From positions 2,108,001-2,172,000 of the forward strand of contig NZ_JACHMO010000001.1 in assembly GCF_014205015.1 (NCBI RefSeq): a stretch of DNA of 64,000 nt. The letters run 5' to 3'. The position numbers were made by a program, and so were the translations under genes. Below the pieces are notes generated by a model that did no database searches, was not told the DNA's origin, and worked only from the letters and a program-made list of their open reading frames with translations. Position 1 is the stretch's first letter. Each line of letters opens with the position of its first letter. Of this stretch, positions 53,447-62,343 are shown in pieces. The DNA comes from Saccharothrix ecbatanensis (GTDB taxonomy: Bacteria > Actinomycetota > Actinomycetes > Mycobacteriales > Pseudonocardiaceae).

Positions 53447-54898
53447 TCACGCGGTCAGCGCGGTCCGGCAGTCGCCGCAGAACCGCGCGTTGGAGGGCCA
53501 CGTCTTCGCGCAGTTCGGACAGGTGATGTCGGCCGCCGCGGCGGCTTTCGGCGCGGTGGAGGTGGGACGGGAAGGCGTCGCCATGGGGCTCATGCTCGAC
53601 ACGACCGACCCCATCACGGCGGACAGCAGGTCGACGGCGGCGAGCCGGTCCTTGAGCCGCACCACGCCTTCCGCCGGGTCGCCGACGACGTCGACCAGCC
53701 GCAGCAGCCGGACCAGCACCTTGTCGTTGCCCAGCGCGGTGGCGAGGGCGACCGCGCGGCCCCACTCGGACGCGGCCTTCCCCAGGTCGCCGGCGTCGTG
53801 GGCCTCGCACCCGCCCAGCACGGCCTGACCCAGCTCGGCCTGGTCGGTGTAGTGCGCGACCTTGGGGTCCAGCACGCTCGACAGCTTCAGGTCCGCCGTC
53901 CACTGCGCCAGGACGTTCACGGGTGGGCACGCGGCCTCGAAGTCCGTCGCGCCCGCCCGCCGGATCTCCAGGTCGACGCGGGCGACCCGCATGTCGCTGT
54001 CCAGCTCCGCGTCCGACGAGTCGACCTTGAGCCGCAGGTGGAACTCGCGGTTCTCCGCGCCCCACGACCCGGTGGTGAAAGCGGTCGTGCGCGCGTCGAG
54101 CGGGTCGCCGACGAGCGCGGCCTCGGTGGGGAAGGTCTGGCGCAGGAAGTCCACTTCTGAGCGGTTCATGGCCTTCACCACGATCCGAGCCTCAGGGACG
54201 ATCTTGTCCATCGCCGTCTTCGTCATGGACTCGAAGTCGGCGACGAGGTCGGCCGGATCCCGGATCGCGTCGGCCGTGCCGTGCAGCGCCGCCGCGATGC
54301 GCAGCAGCTCGCGCGCCTCCCAGTCCGCGCCGATGCCGCGGGAGTCGCAGGTGAACACCCGGCCGCACCGCTCCAGCTCGATGTCGATCTTGCGGTCGAC
54401 CTCGCTGTTCTGGCCGTCGGTGAGCATGATGACGTGCCGGACGGCCGCCGGGTGCGGGGAGAGCAGGTGGCGGGCGAGTTCCAGCCACTCGCCCATGTTG
54501 GTGCCGCCGTTGGCGCGCAACCGGCTCACCGCGTTCTTCGCCGCCCGTCGGGACTCGGGCGTCGCCGGGACCAGGCGCCGCACGTTCGGGTAGACGAGCC
54601 GGGCGGTGTGCGTGCCCTCGACCACCGCGAACAGCGCGCCGTCGCGCAACGCGTCGATCGCGGCCTTCGTCGCCCGTTGGGCCGCCGCGAGCTTCGTCGG
54701 CGGGTACGCCATCGAGCCGGAGCAGTCGATGGCGATCACCTCGGCCACCTCGGGCGCGGCGGCGGCGCCCGTCACGCCCTCGGCGGTCACGGTGAGGACG
54801 GCGTGCATCTCGTCGTCCTCGGTGGACAGGTAGCGGTTCTGGCTGACCGCCAGGGTGAAGCCCGGCACGTTGTCCATTTCCCCGTCCTCGTGTGTCAT
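53447..54898 (-). CDS. VWA domain protein with C-terminal zinc ribbon, cassette B
   Basis: A 483-residue paralogue of the cassette A VWA protein, alike along its whole length. The metal site is DCSGSM, with the Thr of GGTNMG and the Asp of MLTDGQNSE, and the shared strings TCDSRGIGADW and AQWTADLKLSSV. A low-complexity linker rich in Pro, Ser, Thr and Ala precedes the C-terminal zinc ribbon CPNC...CGDC. The start overlaps the kinase stop (ATGA). It is likely a soluble partner of the kinase and protease. Confidence 0.83.
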   Translation of the reverse strand: MTHEDGEMDNVPGFTLAVSQNRYLSTEDDEMHAVLTVTAEGVTGAAAAPEVAEVIAIDCSGSMAYPPTKLAAAQRATKAAIDALRDGALFAVVEGTHTARLVYPNVRRLVPATPESRRAAKNAVSRLRANGGTNMGEWLELARHLLSPHPAAVRHVIMLTDGQNSEVDRKIDIELERCGRVFTCDSRGIGADWEARELLRIAAALHGTADAIRDPADLVADFESMTKTAMDKIVPEARIVVKAMNRSEVDFLRQTFPTEAALVGDPLDARTTAFTTGSWGAENREFHLRLKVDSSDAELDSDMRVARVDLEIRRAGATDFEAACPPVNVLAQWTADLKLSSVLDPKVAHYTDQAELGQAVLGGCEAHDAGDLGKAASEWGRAVALATALGNDKVLVRLLRLVDVVGDPAEGVVRLKDRLAAVDLLSAVMGSVVSSMSPMATPSRPTSTAPKAAAAADITCPNCAKTWPSNARFCGDCRTALTA

Positions 54899-57099
54899 CG
54901 GAACGTCACCGGCCGGTACCGGTTCGCGAGGTCGACCAGCCGGGATCGTTCGGCCCTGGTGTCGGCCTGCCGGGCCAGCGCCCGGTAGGACCGTTCCAGC
55001 CGCAGCCGCAGCGGCTCCTCCTGGTGTCGGAGCACGTCGTCGCCGGCCATGGCCGCGGCGAGTTCCGCCTCCTGCACCACGGCCTCCAGCCGGACGCGGG
55101 ACTGGCCGGTGGCCGCGCCGCCGTCGAGGTAGAGCTGCGCCAGCCGGGTCGTGGCGGCGGCGAGGTGGTTGGCGTCCGGGCGGTCGGACTCACCGGACCG
55201 GGTGAGGACGCCGCTGAGCACGCGCACGGCGGCGATGTGCGCGGCGTCGTAGTGCCGGGACACGGGCGGCGTCTCGTCCAGCGTCGCCACCGCGCCCATG
55301 CGGTCGCACCGCGCGAGCCGGACCCGTGCCAGGCCGAACACGGCGCTGACGACGGACCGGTCCCGCCGCCACACCGCGCCGTACAGCGCCTCGGCCTGGG
55401 CGAGTTTGCCCTGGTGCTCTTCGCAGTAGGCCAGCGCGAGCTTCGGCGCGTCCTCACCGGGCAATTCCGCGTAGACCGCGTCGAACGAGGCCTTGGCCTG
55501 CTCGACGTCCTCGCCGGCCAGCGCGATGAGCCCTTCGTGCCACCGCAGCCGCCAGTCGCCGTCACCGCCGAGCAGGTCGCGCGCCTGGGTCAGGCTTTGG
55601 GCCGCCGCACGGAGGTCGCGCGCGGCGAGGCCCGCCCGGCACCGGACGAACGCGGTCTCCGGGGTGCGCAGGCCCTCCGTCTCCAGCCGGTCGAGCAGGC
55701 GGTGGGGGTCTTCGGCGTCGGCGGCGGCCAGCACGTCGGCCGCCGGGTCGTCGGCGGTGGCACGCGGCACGGGCAGGCCGACGGCCACCACGTCCGGTGC
55801 GGGCCGGCCGTGGTCGAGCGGCAGGTCGTCCGGCGGGGCGTCGAGCCACCGGTCCAACGGCGGCACGGCGCCGAGGCCGTCGTCCAGCAGCGTGGCGGTG
55901 TGCACGAACAGGGTCGACGGCTCCGGCCGCGGCTGCCCGTCACGCAGCGACGCGACCTCGCGCAGCACACCGCGCAACTGGTCGGCCATGTCGGCGGCGG
56001 ACGCGAACCGGCGGTCCGGGTCCCGGTCCAAGGCACGGGTGTAGACGCGGCGGAACGATTCGAGGCCGACCTCGACGCGTTGCCGGTCCTCGATGCCGTA
56101 CTGGCCGGTGCGGTCCGCGGTGGCGAGGTAGAGCTGGCGCAGCAGCTCGCCGACCGTGTGCAGGTCGGACTGGACGGTGAGGCCGCGTTCGGCGATCTCG
56201 GACTCGGGCACCTGGAAGCCGTGCGCGCCGACGATCTTGCCGGACCGGTCGCCGAGGCGCCGGACCGCGCCGAGGTCGATCAGCTTGATCCGGTTGCCGC
56301 GCTCGCCGTGCCGGCCCGACCGGACGATCACGTTGTCCGGCTTGAGGTCGCAGTAGAGCAGCCCGCGTTCGTGCAGGTAGTCGAACGCGGCCAGGATCTG
56401 GAGCCCGGCGGCGATGATGTGCTCGGTGCGCAGCGGCTCGCCCAGCGGCAGCGAGCCGTGGCGGGACCGGTCGGCCACTTCGTTGAGCACCAGGCCGTCC
56501 ACGTACTCCATGACGATGTACGTGCGCGGCGTGCCGGTATGGGCCTCGGGGTGGCTGACGAAGTTGAAGATGCGGACGATGTTCGGGTGGTCGATCGTGG
56601 TCAGGGCCTGCCGTTCCGCGGTGGCCAGGTCCTCGTCCGCGACGTCGATCAGTCCTTTGAGGACAACCGGGTTGTCGTCCAGGTGGATGTCCTTGGCCAG
56701 GTAGATCCAGCCCAGCCCGCCGCGCGCGAAGCAGCCGACGACGCGGTACTGGTCGGCGACCAGGTCACCCGGTTCCAGGCTGGGCAGGAACGAGAACGCG
56801 GTGCCGCACGCCAGGCAGAACCCGACGCCCTGGTCGGGCAGGGCGGTCGGGTCGAGGCAGTCGGGGTTGGCGCAGCGCCGGACCCGGACCGGCACCTGCG
56901 GGTCGGTGAGGATGCGGCTCGTCGGGTCGGGGAAGTCGAAGACGGGCAGCGACCACGGGTCGTCGCCGGCACGCGACCGGCGGCTGCTCGGCCCGGTGGA
57001 CGTGGTGCTGCGCGGCGCCTCGGCCGGACGTCCGCAGTCGTCGCAGTAGCCGGTGTCGTCGATGGTGCCGTTGCAGCGCAGCCTGGTGCAGGCGGTCAT
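54895..57099 (-). CDS. pknG: PknG-type serine/threonine protein kinase with TPR domain, cassette B
   Basis: A 734-residue paralogue of the cassette A kinase. It has the N-terminal zinc ribbon (C-x4-C-x9-C-x2-C), then a rubredoxin-like site whose first half is CANPDC (C-x4-C instead of C-x2-C) and whose second is CLACGTAFSFLP. The kinase domain has VVLKGL, YCDLKPDNV and IDLGAV. A TPR-like region of about 330 residues ends with RLVDLANRYRP, as in PknG. ATG 57099 overlaps the protease stop and its stop overlaps the VWA start, both as ATGA. Of the two kinases this one has the classical GlnH partner, so it is the better candidate for the housekeeping PknG role. Confidence 0.92.
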   Translation of the reverse strand: MTACTRLRCNGTIDDTGYCDDCGRPAEAPRSTTSTGPSSRRSRAGDDPWSLPVFDFPDPTSRILTDPQVPVRVRRCANPDCLDPTALPDQGVGFCLACGTAFSFLPSLEPGDLVADQYRVVGCFARGGLGWIYLAKDIHLDDNPVVLKGLIDVADEDLATAERQALTTIDHPNIVRIFNFVSHPEAHTGTPRTYIVMEYVDGLVLNEVADRSRHGSLPLGEPLRTEHIIAAGLQILAAFDYLHERGLLYCDLKPDNVIVRSGRHGERGNRIKLIDLGAVRRLGDRSGKIVGAHGFQVPESEIAERGLTVQSDLHTVGELLRQLYLATADRTGQYGIEDRQRVEVGLESFRRVYTRALDRDPDRRFASAADMADQLRGVLREVASLRDGQPRPEPSTLFVHTATLLDDGLGAVPPLDRWLDAPPDDLPLDHGRPAPDVVAVGLPVPRATADDPAADVLAAADAEDPHRLLDRLETEGLRTPETAFVRCRAGLAARDLRAAAQSLTQARDLLGGDGDWRLRWHEGLIALAGEDVEQAKASFDAVYAELPGEDAPKLALAYCEEHQGKLAQAEALYGAVWRRDRSVVSAVFGLARVRLARCDRMGAVATLDETPPVSRHYDAAHIAAVRVLSGVLTRSGESDRPDANHLAAATTRLAQLYLDGGAATGQSRVRLEAVVQEAELAAAMAGDDVLRHQEEPLRLRLERSYRALARQADTRAERSRLVDLANRYRPVTFR

Positions 57100-58619
57100 C
57101 CCGGTTCCCCTTTCGCCAACGCCTGGCGCACGGCGTCCTGGTACGTCCGCACGGCCTCGCGGGCGGCTGCCTCGTCGAACGGGTCGGCGACCAGCAACGC
57201 GTGCGCCCTGCGGTAGGCCACGGCGGTGCCGATGTGCTCCACGAGCCCGCCATCGCCCGCTTTCGCCTGCCACGCGTCCAGCAGGCCGCGCAGGTCGGAC
57301 CTGGTGCTCTCGTCTTGTCGCGCGGCGTGTCGCGCGTGTTCAGCTCGGGCGACGGCGTGGTCGAACCGGGGCAGCCGTTCGGCGACCAGCGCCCAGTCCT
57401 CGTCGGCGGCGCGGCGCAGGGCGGTGAGGCTGAGGCGCAGCTTGCCGGCGTTGCCGCCCGGGTCGGCCCGAAGCAGCGCGGTGACGCGTTCGGTCAATCC
57501 GTCGAGCCGGGTGGTGACCGCGTCCCGGGCCAGGGTGCGCGCGGCGGCGAGGCCTTCGGAGTCGTTCTGGCGGAAGCCGAAGACGAGCCGCGCGCCGCTG
57601 GTGACCATGGGCCTGAACACGTCGTGGAGCAGGGCCTGCGGCTCGTCGGACTGGTCGATGCCGTCCACGACGATGGTCATGGGCGGGGTGCCGGCTTGGA
57701 CGCGTTCGGTGCTGGAGGTGTGTGCGGCGAGCCCGGCGCGGTCCACGATGCGCCGTGACACCTCTTCGGCGGTGAGTCCTTCGACGTCCAGGGCGAGGTC
57801 GGGCTCGGGGGAGCCGCCGGCGCTGGACAGTGCGACGGCCTGCCGCAAGTCGGTCAACTCGTCCCCGACGATGATCAGCACGGCCGCGCCGTCCTGTCGG
57901 CGGCCGAGCCAGTCCATCACCTCTCGGACGCGTCCGGCCACGCGGGTGTCAGTGGGGGCCGTCGTGAAGAGCGGGTCGATGCCGCTGTCGCCGCGCACCC
58001 ACTCGGAGATCACCGGGAGGTGCGCCTCGATGGCGGCGACGGGCAGCATCCACGACAGCCCGGCTTCGTCGTCGGTGTACTCGCTGACCACGATGCCGAG
58101 GACGTGCCCGGTGGCGTCGTCGGCGACGCCGGACCCGCTGAACCCGGCCCGGATGCGCTGCTCGCCCGCCGAACGGCGGTTCATCTGGAGCCATTCGGAT
58201 CCGGCCCACGCGGCGACCGTCATCCGGGCCCAGACCCCGATGTCGAGGCCATGGCCGTTCGGGTAGCCGAGGGCGTGGACCTGCCGGTCCCAGGTGAGGG
58301 CGGTCCGGTGGAGCATCGCACCGGCTCCGGGCGGCGGGTCGGTCTCCAGCTTGAGGAGGGCGACGTCCCCGCGGTCCTCGCCGTGCGCCGACACGCAGGC
58401 GATGATGCGGGCGTCGGCGGTGGGGGAGCCGCGCAGGCCGACCAGGTCGACGGCGAGGCCGGTGGCGGCGAGTGCGACATGAGCGCAGGTGAGAACGTGC
58501 CCGCGGGGTAACAGGACACCGGCGCCGAGCACTTCGCCCCCGCTCCGGGCACGAATCCGGACCCGCCACCCCTCGGCCCCGTGGGCGAACGGCCCGGTGC
58601 CTCCCATACCGGCCATCAT
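57096..58619 (-). CDS. Trypsin-like protease fused to a P-loop-less STAND-like domain, cassette B
   Basis: A 507-residue paralogue of the cassette A protease. The triad lies in LTCAHVA, DVALLKLE and GFSGSGV. The second domain has AAVLIIVGDELTD in place of a Walker A loop, and VVVDGIDQS at the Walker B position, where the last acidic residue is replaced by Gln. A helical tail follows. ATG 58619 is the first of two adjacent ATG codons (58616 is the other); a longer frame would add an 18-residue hydrophobic start. It heads the leftward cassette B operon. Confidence 0.82.
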   Translation of the reverse strand: MMAGMGGTGPFAHGAEGWRVRIRARSGGEVLGAGVLLPRGHVLTCAHVALAATGLAVDLVGLRGSPTADARIIACVSAHGEDRGDVALLKLETDPPPGAGAMLHRTALTWDRQVHALGYPNGHGLDIGVWARMTVAAWAGSEWLQMNRRSAGEQRIRAGFSGSGVADDATGHVLGIVVSEYTDDEAGLSWMLPVAAIEAHLPVISEWVRGDSGIDPLFTTAPTDTRVAGRVREVMDWLGRRQDGAAVLIIVGDELTDLRQAVALSSAGGSPEPDLALDVEGLTAEEVSRRIVDRAGLAAHTSSTERVQAGTPPMTIVVDGIDQSDEPQALLHDVFRPMVTSGARLVFGFRQNDSEGLAAARTLARDAVTTRLDGLTERVTALLRADPGGNAGKLRLSLTALRRAADEDWALVAERLPRFDHAVARAEHARHAARQDESTRSDLRGLLDAWQAKAGDGGLVEHIGTAVAYRRAHALLVADPFDEAAAREAVRTYQDAVRQALAKGEPG

Positions 58620-58659
58620 TCCCGAACGATAAAGCAGGGTGGCGAAGAAGATCACCGAT

Positions 58660-58685
58660 ACGCCGAACCCCACCCCGTTCGGCGT
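58660..58685 (-). terminator. Hairpin terminator after the acyl-CoA ligase gene
   Basis: Perfect 9-bp inverted repeat ACGCCGAAC / GTTCGGCGT with an 8-nt loop in the 139-bp gap between the ligase stop and the cassette B protease start. It separates two leftward units. Confidence 0.6.
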
Positions 58686-58758
58686 AAACGGGCACGCGCG
58701 CCACGATTCGGGCCACGTCGCACAAATCCACGGTTTCGCGGCAAGTGCCGGTGTGGTG

Positions 58759-60210
58759 TCAGGGCTTCCACTCCCGCACTACGGACCGGCGCAGCTTGCC
58801 CGATCCGGTCCGCGGCAAGGACTCCACGAACACCACTTGGCGCGGCACCTTGTACGCCGTGAGGTGGCGACGGGCGAGGTCGGTCAGGTCGTCCTCCAGC
58901 TCGTCGTCGCCGACCGGCGAGTCGACCCGCACGACGTAGGCGCGCAGCCGGACCGTCCCGTCGTCATCGGCCACGGCGCACGCCGCCACTTCACGCACCA
59001 GCGGGTGACTCCCGAGGAGGTGCTCCACTTCCAACGGATGCACCTTGATCCCTCCGACGTTCTCGATGTCGTCCAAGCGGCCGTTGACGCGGATGAACCC
59101 GTCGGCGTCGATCGACGCCAGGTCGCCGGTGGCGTACCAGTCCCGCGTGCGCTCGGCCTCACCGTCCTCACCGACGCCGACCGTGATGGTCGGTCCGCGC
59201 ACCTGCAACCGGCCCACCTCGTCCGGCTCCACGGGGTCGCTCTGGTCGTCCACCACACGCACTTCGAACGGCGGCAGCGCGCGCCCGACCGTGCCCACCC
59301 GCCGTGCGCCGGGGGTGTTGTGGGTGAACGCCTGACCGACCTCGGTGGAGCCGATGCCGTTGAGCAGCCGGTCGCCCAGGACCTCCATCAGCCGTTCTTC
59401 CAGCGCCGTCCCCAGCACCTCGCCACCGGCGGCGGCGATGCGGAGGCCGGCCAGCCGGTCGCGGTCGGGGTGGGCGACGAGCTTGCTGTAGAAGGTCGGC
59501 ACCGCGAACAGGGCGGTGACGTCGTGCTTCGCCACGATCGCCAGCACGTCCTCGACCTGCGGAGGATTCGGGTTCAGCACCACGCGGCTCCCGCTCATCA
59601 GCGGGTACAGCAGGGAGTTGCCCAGGCCGTAGGCGAAGTAGAGCTTGGAGACCGAGTGGACGACGTCGTCGGGTCCCAGACCCAGCGCGGGCACGGCGAA
59701 CGTCCGGTGGTGGATGATCGCGTCGCCGTGCAGCTGCGGGCACAGCCTGGGCACGCCGGTGGTGCCCGAGGTGAACATCGCGTACGCCTGTTGGTCCGCG
59801 GCGCGCGGCGCGGGCGGGATCGGTTGTGCCCCTTCGAGTTCGGCGAACACCGTCACGGGGAATCCGCTCAACGACCGCCGGTCGCCCGGACGGCAGACGA
59901 CCAGCGCGGGCTGCGCGAGGCCGAGCACCCGGTGCCGCTCGTCGTGGTGCAGGCGCGGGTTGATCGGCACCGCGACCGCGCCGAGGTGCACGGCTGCCAG
60001 GAACGTCAGGACGAAATCCGGCCCGTCGTCCAGCACGACCGCCACCCGGTCACCGACCTGCACTCCCGCGCGGACCAACCCCCCGGCGACGCGGGCCGCT
60101 CCGGCGTACACGTCGATGTGGGTCAGCACAGCGCCGTCGACCTCGTAGGCCGGGCGGTCCAGCCACCCGCCGGCGGCGGCTCCGGCGCGCATCGCGTAGA
60201 CCAGGTTCAT
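58759..60210 (-). CDS. AMP-forming acyl/aryl-CoA ligase
   Basis: A 483-residue ANL-superfamily enzyme, nearest in pattern to benzoate-CoA ligase-like members. The phosphate loop is TSGTTGVPRL (the usual Lys is Arg), the A5 region is GIGSTEVGQAF, the A7 region is WYATGDLASID, the hinge is GRLDDIENVGGIKVHPLEVE, and the catalytic Lys is in RTGSGKLRRS. It activates a carboxylic acid, probably aromatic, with ATP and joins it to CoA. ATG 60210. It may be co-transcribed with the glycosyltransferase fusion gene upstream (58-bp gap). Confidence 0.87.
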   Translation of the reverse strand: MNLVYAMRAGAAAGGWLDRPAYEVDGAVLTHIDVYAGAARVAGGLVRAGVQVGDRVAVVLDDGPDFVLTFLAAVHLGAVAVPINPRLHHDERHRVLGLAQPALVVCRPGDRRSLSGFPVTVFAELEGAQPIPPAPRAADQQAYAMFTSGTTGVPRLCPQLHGDAIIHHRTFAVPALGLGPDDVVHSVSKLYFAYGLGNSLLYPLMSGSRVVLNPNPPQVEDVLAIVAKHDVTALFAVPTFYSKLVAHPDRDRLAGLRIAAAGGEVLGTALEERLMEVLGDRLLNGIGSTEVGQAFTHNTPGARRVGTVGRALPPFEVRVVDDQSDPVEPDEVGRLQVRGPTITVGVGEDGEAERTRDWYATGDLASIDADGFIRVNGRLDDIENVGGIKVHPLEVEHLLGSHPLVREVAACAVADDDGTVRLRAYVVRVDSPVGDDELEDDLTDLARRHLTAYKVPRQVVFVESLPRTGSGKLRRSVVREWKP

Positions 60211-60268
60211 CGCACTGTTCCCCCTGCTCCGGCCCGCTTGGCGGGGAAGGTCGCACGAACGCGGGTCG

Positions 60269-61987
60269 TCATCGGTCCGACCCCCCGGTGAGGAGAGCGG
60301 CCACCTCCGAACGCCACCCCGGCACCAGGTCGAACAGCCCGCCGATCGCGGCCAGGTCCGTCAACGGCGTCGGCCCGCCGCGCAGCGCGCCGACGAAGTC
60401 CGCGTACGAGCCGTCCACCGGTGACGCCGTGAGGTCGGCGGCCAGTGCGCCTTCCGTGCCCGTGACCGAGATGCGGAACTGGGGCTCACCCCAGCTCACC
60501 TCGACCGCCCCGGTCACTCCGCCGGCCACCGCCACGGCCCGCACCCGGTCGTGGGCCGCTTCCACCGTCCGCACTTCGGTCACGGGCGCGCCGAGCACCC
60601 GTTCGACCGCGTCCAGGACGTCCGGGCCGAGTTCGGTCACCAGGTTCCGGTCCGTCGTCACGTGGTCGAGGCGCACCGCGAAGCCTTGCGGAACCCCGGC
60701 TCGCCCCTCGGTCACCGCCTTGCCCAGCGCGGTCAGGTCCGGGTGGTGCGCCCAGGACAGGTCGACCGAGCACCGGCCGGGCGCTTTCCGCGCGGCCTCG
60801 ACCACGATGTCGTCCACGACGTGCTTGCCCACCAGGACGTGCAGCCCCCGGCGCAACGCGATCAGCACGGCGGAGGTGTTCGGCGCGCGCACCACGACAC
60901 CCTCCGCGGGAACCGTCTCCACCAGTCGCGTCCCGTCGCGCAGCACCCAGGGAACCCTGTGCTCGGCGGGCTCCGAGGCGTTCGGATCCGTCACGCCGAC
61001 GACCCGCACACCGGGCACCGCCTGCGTCGCCTCCGCTCCGACGATGACGACCCGCACGTCGGCAGGCTCCGCGGTGGCCAGCACCCGATCGCTGGCGAAG
61101 AAGCTCAGATCCGCCGCCGCGGACGTCGGATCGCCGAGCACTGACACCCGCGGCCGGTCCAGATCGGAGTAGTCCTTCTCGACCGGCACCCACTCCAGGT
61201 CCGCGGCCGTGTGCTCGGGTCCCTTGGCGAAGACGTCGGCCCAACGGCTGCGGATCACCCGCATGTGCCGCTTCCAGATCGGGAGCTTGTCGTGCCCGAC
61301 GTGGTTGAACGTGGTGCCCTCGAAGTGCCGCATCGCCACCGACCCGACGTAACGCATCCGTTCGCCGTCGGCACGCAAACGGCAGCACAGGTCGATGTCC
61401 TCGCACAGCGATACCGGGTCGAACGCCGCGTCGAACCCGCCGACCCGCCGGAAAGAGCTGTGCCGCACCATCAGCGCGGCGGTGGGCGCCCAGGTCTGCT
61501 CGCGGTGCTCCCGGTGCGTGGCGGTGAGGGCTTGGCCGCGCCCGACAGACCCGACGTGGCCGTTGACGGTGGACCCGCCGCCCGCGCACTGCACCAACGC
61601 GCCGTCGCCGGGGTAGAGCAGCAACGGTGACACGGCGGCCAGGCCCGGATCGGCGGTCAGCTCGGCGACGAGCACCTCCACCACATCCGGGTCGTCCACG
61701 AGCACGTCGTTGTCGAGGAAGAACAGGAACTCGCCGCGTGCCACCGCCGCGCCGACATTGCGCCGTTCGCTCCCGCCGCGATCGTCCTCGTGGCGCAGGA
61801 CGGTCAGAGGGCGGCCGAGGTCCACAGCGGCCAGGTACTCGGAGGTGCCGTCGTCGGATCCGTTGTCCACCACGATGATCTCGAAGTCGCCGGACGCGCG
61901 CGCGAGCGACACCAACGCCCGCCGCGTGTACTCCAAGCGGTTCCTGACCAACATGACGACCGAGACCAAACCCGGTATCGGGTTCAC
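60269..61987 (-). CDS. GT2 glycosyltransferase fused to a Gfo/Idh/MocA-like domain
   Basis: A 572-residue protein. Residues 5-275 are a family 2 glycosyltransferase: VVDNGSDDGT, the DxD in FFLDNDVLV, and the ED motif in DPVSLCEDIDLCCRLR. Residues 280-565 resemble a Gfo/Idh/MocA oxidoreductase: ALRRGLHVLVGKHVVDD matches the EKP-motif helix with the Pro lost, LGPDVLDAVERVLGAPVTEV matches the lD..~lG.pv segment, and ISVTGTEGALAADL matches the end of the second fold. The nucleotide-binding Gly motif is poor (VSVLGDPTSAAA), so it may not be a working dehydrogenase. GTG start. It could couple sugar transfer with recognition or oxidation of a sugar; this is inference. Confidence 0.78.
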   Translation of the reverse strand: MNPIPGLVSVVMLVRNRLEYTRRALVSLARASGDFEIIVVDNGSDDGTSEYLAAVDLGRPLTVLRHEDDRGGSERRNVGAAVARGEFLFFLDNDVLVDDPDVVEVLVAELTADPGLAAVSPLLLYPGDGALVQCAGGGSTVNGHVGSVGRGQALTATHREHREQTWAPTAALMVRHSSFRRVGGFDAAFDPVSLCEDIDLCCRLRADGERMRYVGSVAMRHFEGTTFNHVGHDKLPIWKRHMRVIRSRWADVFAKGPEHTAADLEWVPVEKDYSDLDRPRVSVLGDPTSAAADLSFFASDRVLATAEPADVRVVIVGAEATQAVPGVRVVGVTDPNASEPAEHRVPWVLRDGTRLVETVPAEGVVVRAPNTSAVLIALRRGLHVLVGKHVVDDIVVEAARKAPGRCSVDLSWAHHPDLTALGKAVTEGRAGVPQGFAVRLDHVTTDRNLVTELGPDVLDAVERVLGAPVTEVRTVEAAHDRVRAVAVAGGVTGAVEVSWGEPQFRISVTGTEGALAADLTASPVDGSYADFVGALRGGPTPLTDLAAIGGLFDLVPGWRSEVAALLTGGSDR

Positions 61988-62343
61988 ACTGCGCCCTTCA
62001 CGAAACGGAGATCGTCCTCACGCGGCACGTCGTTGTGCCGTTCGGAGCACGGGGGCCGGGGCGGTGCCCACGTGCTTGCTCCGTCGCGGTGTCGGGATCG
62101 GTCCGACCGGTCGGAGTTCGACGCATGTGCGCGCAGCAGTGGGGCTGCGGACCGCTTCATCGGTGGTTCGGCGAATAGTAGAGGCGGACTCACGGTGTGC
62201 GCCAGCCCGCGACTCGGACTTCCGAAGGGAAATTGTGGAGGGACGTCGCCGAAATCCCGTGCCATTGGTATGCGCGGTCATTCCGGGAATGATGCTATTC
62301 GCTTTGACCGGGAATTTCGCGCGTAGCCGCGGGCACGGGCCGG
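61988..62343. other. Intergenic region without a supported gene
   Basis: About 355 bp between two leftward genes. Base composition is lower in GC than the neighbours, and the short open frames present are Arg-rich, lack ribosome sites and look like chance. It probably contains the promoter of the glycosyltransferase fusion gene; no clear boxes were found. Confidence 0.5.

Noticed and set aside
61988..62343. Short open frames in the gap upstream of the glycosyltransferase fusion gene
   Set aside because: Arg-rich translations, no ribosome sites, no recognisable family.
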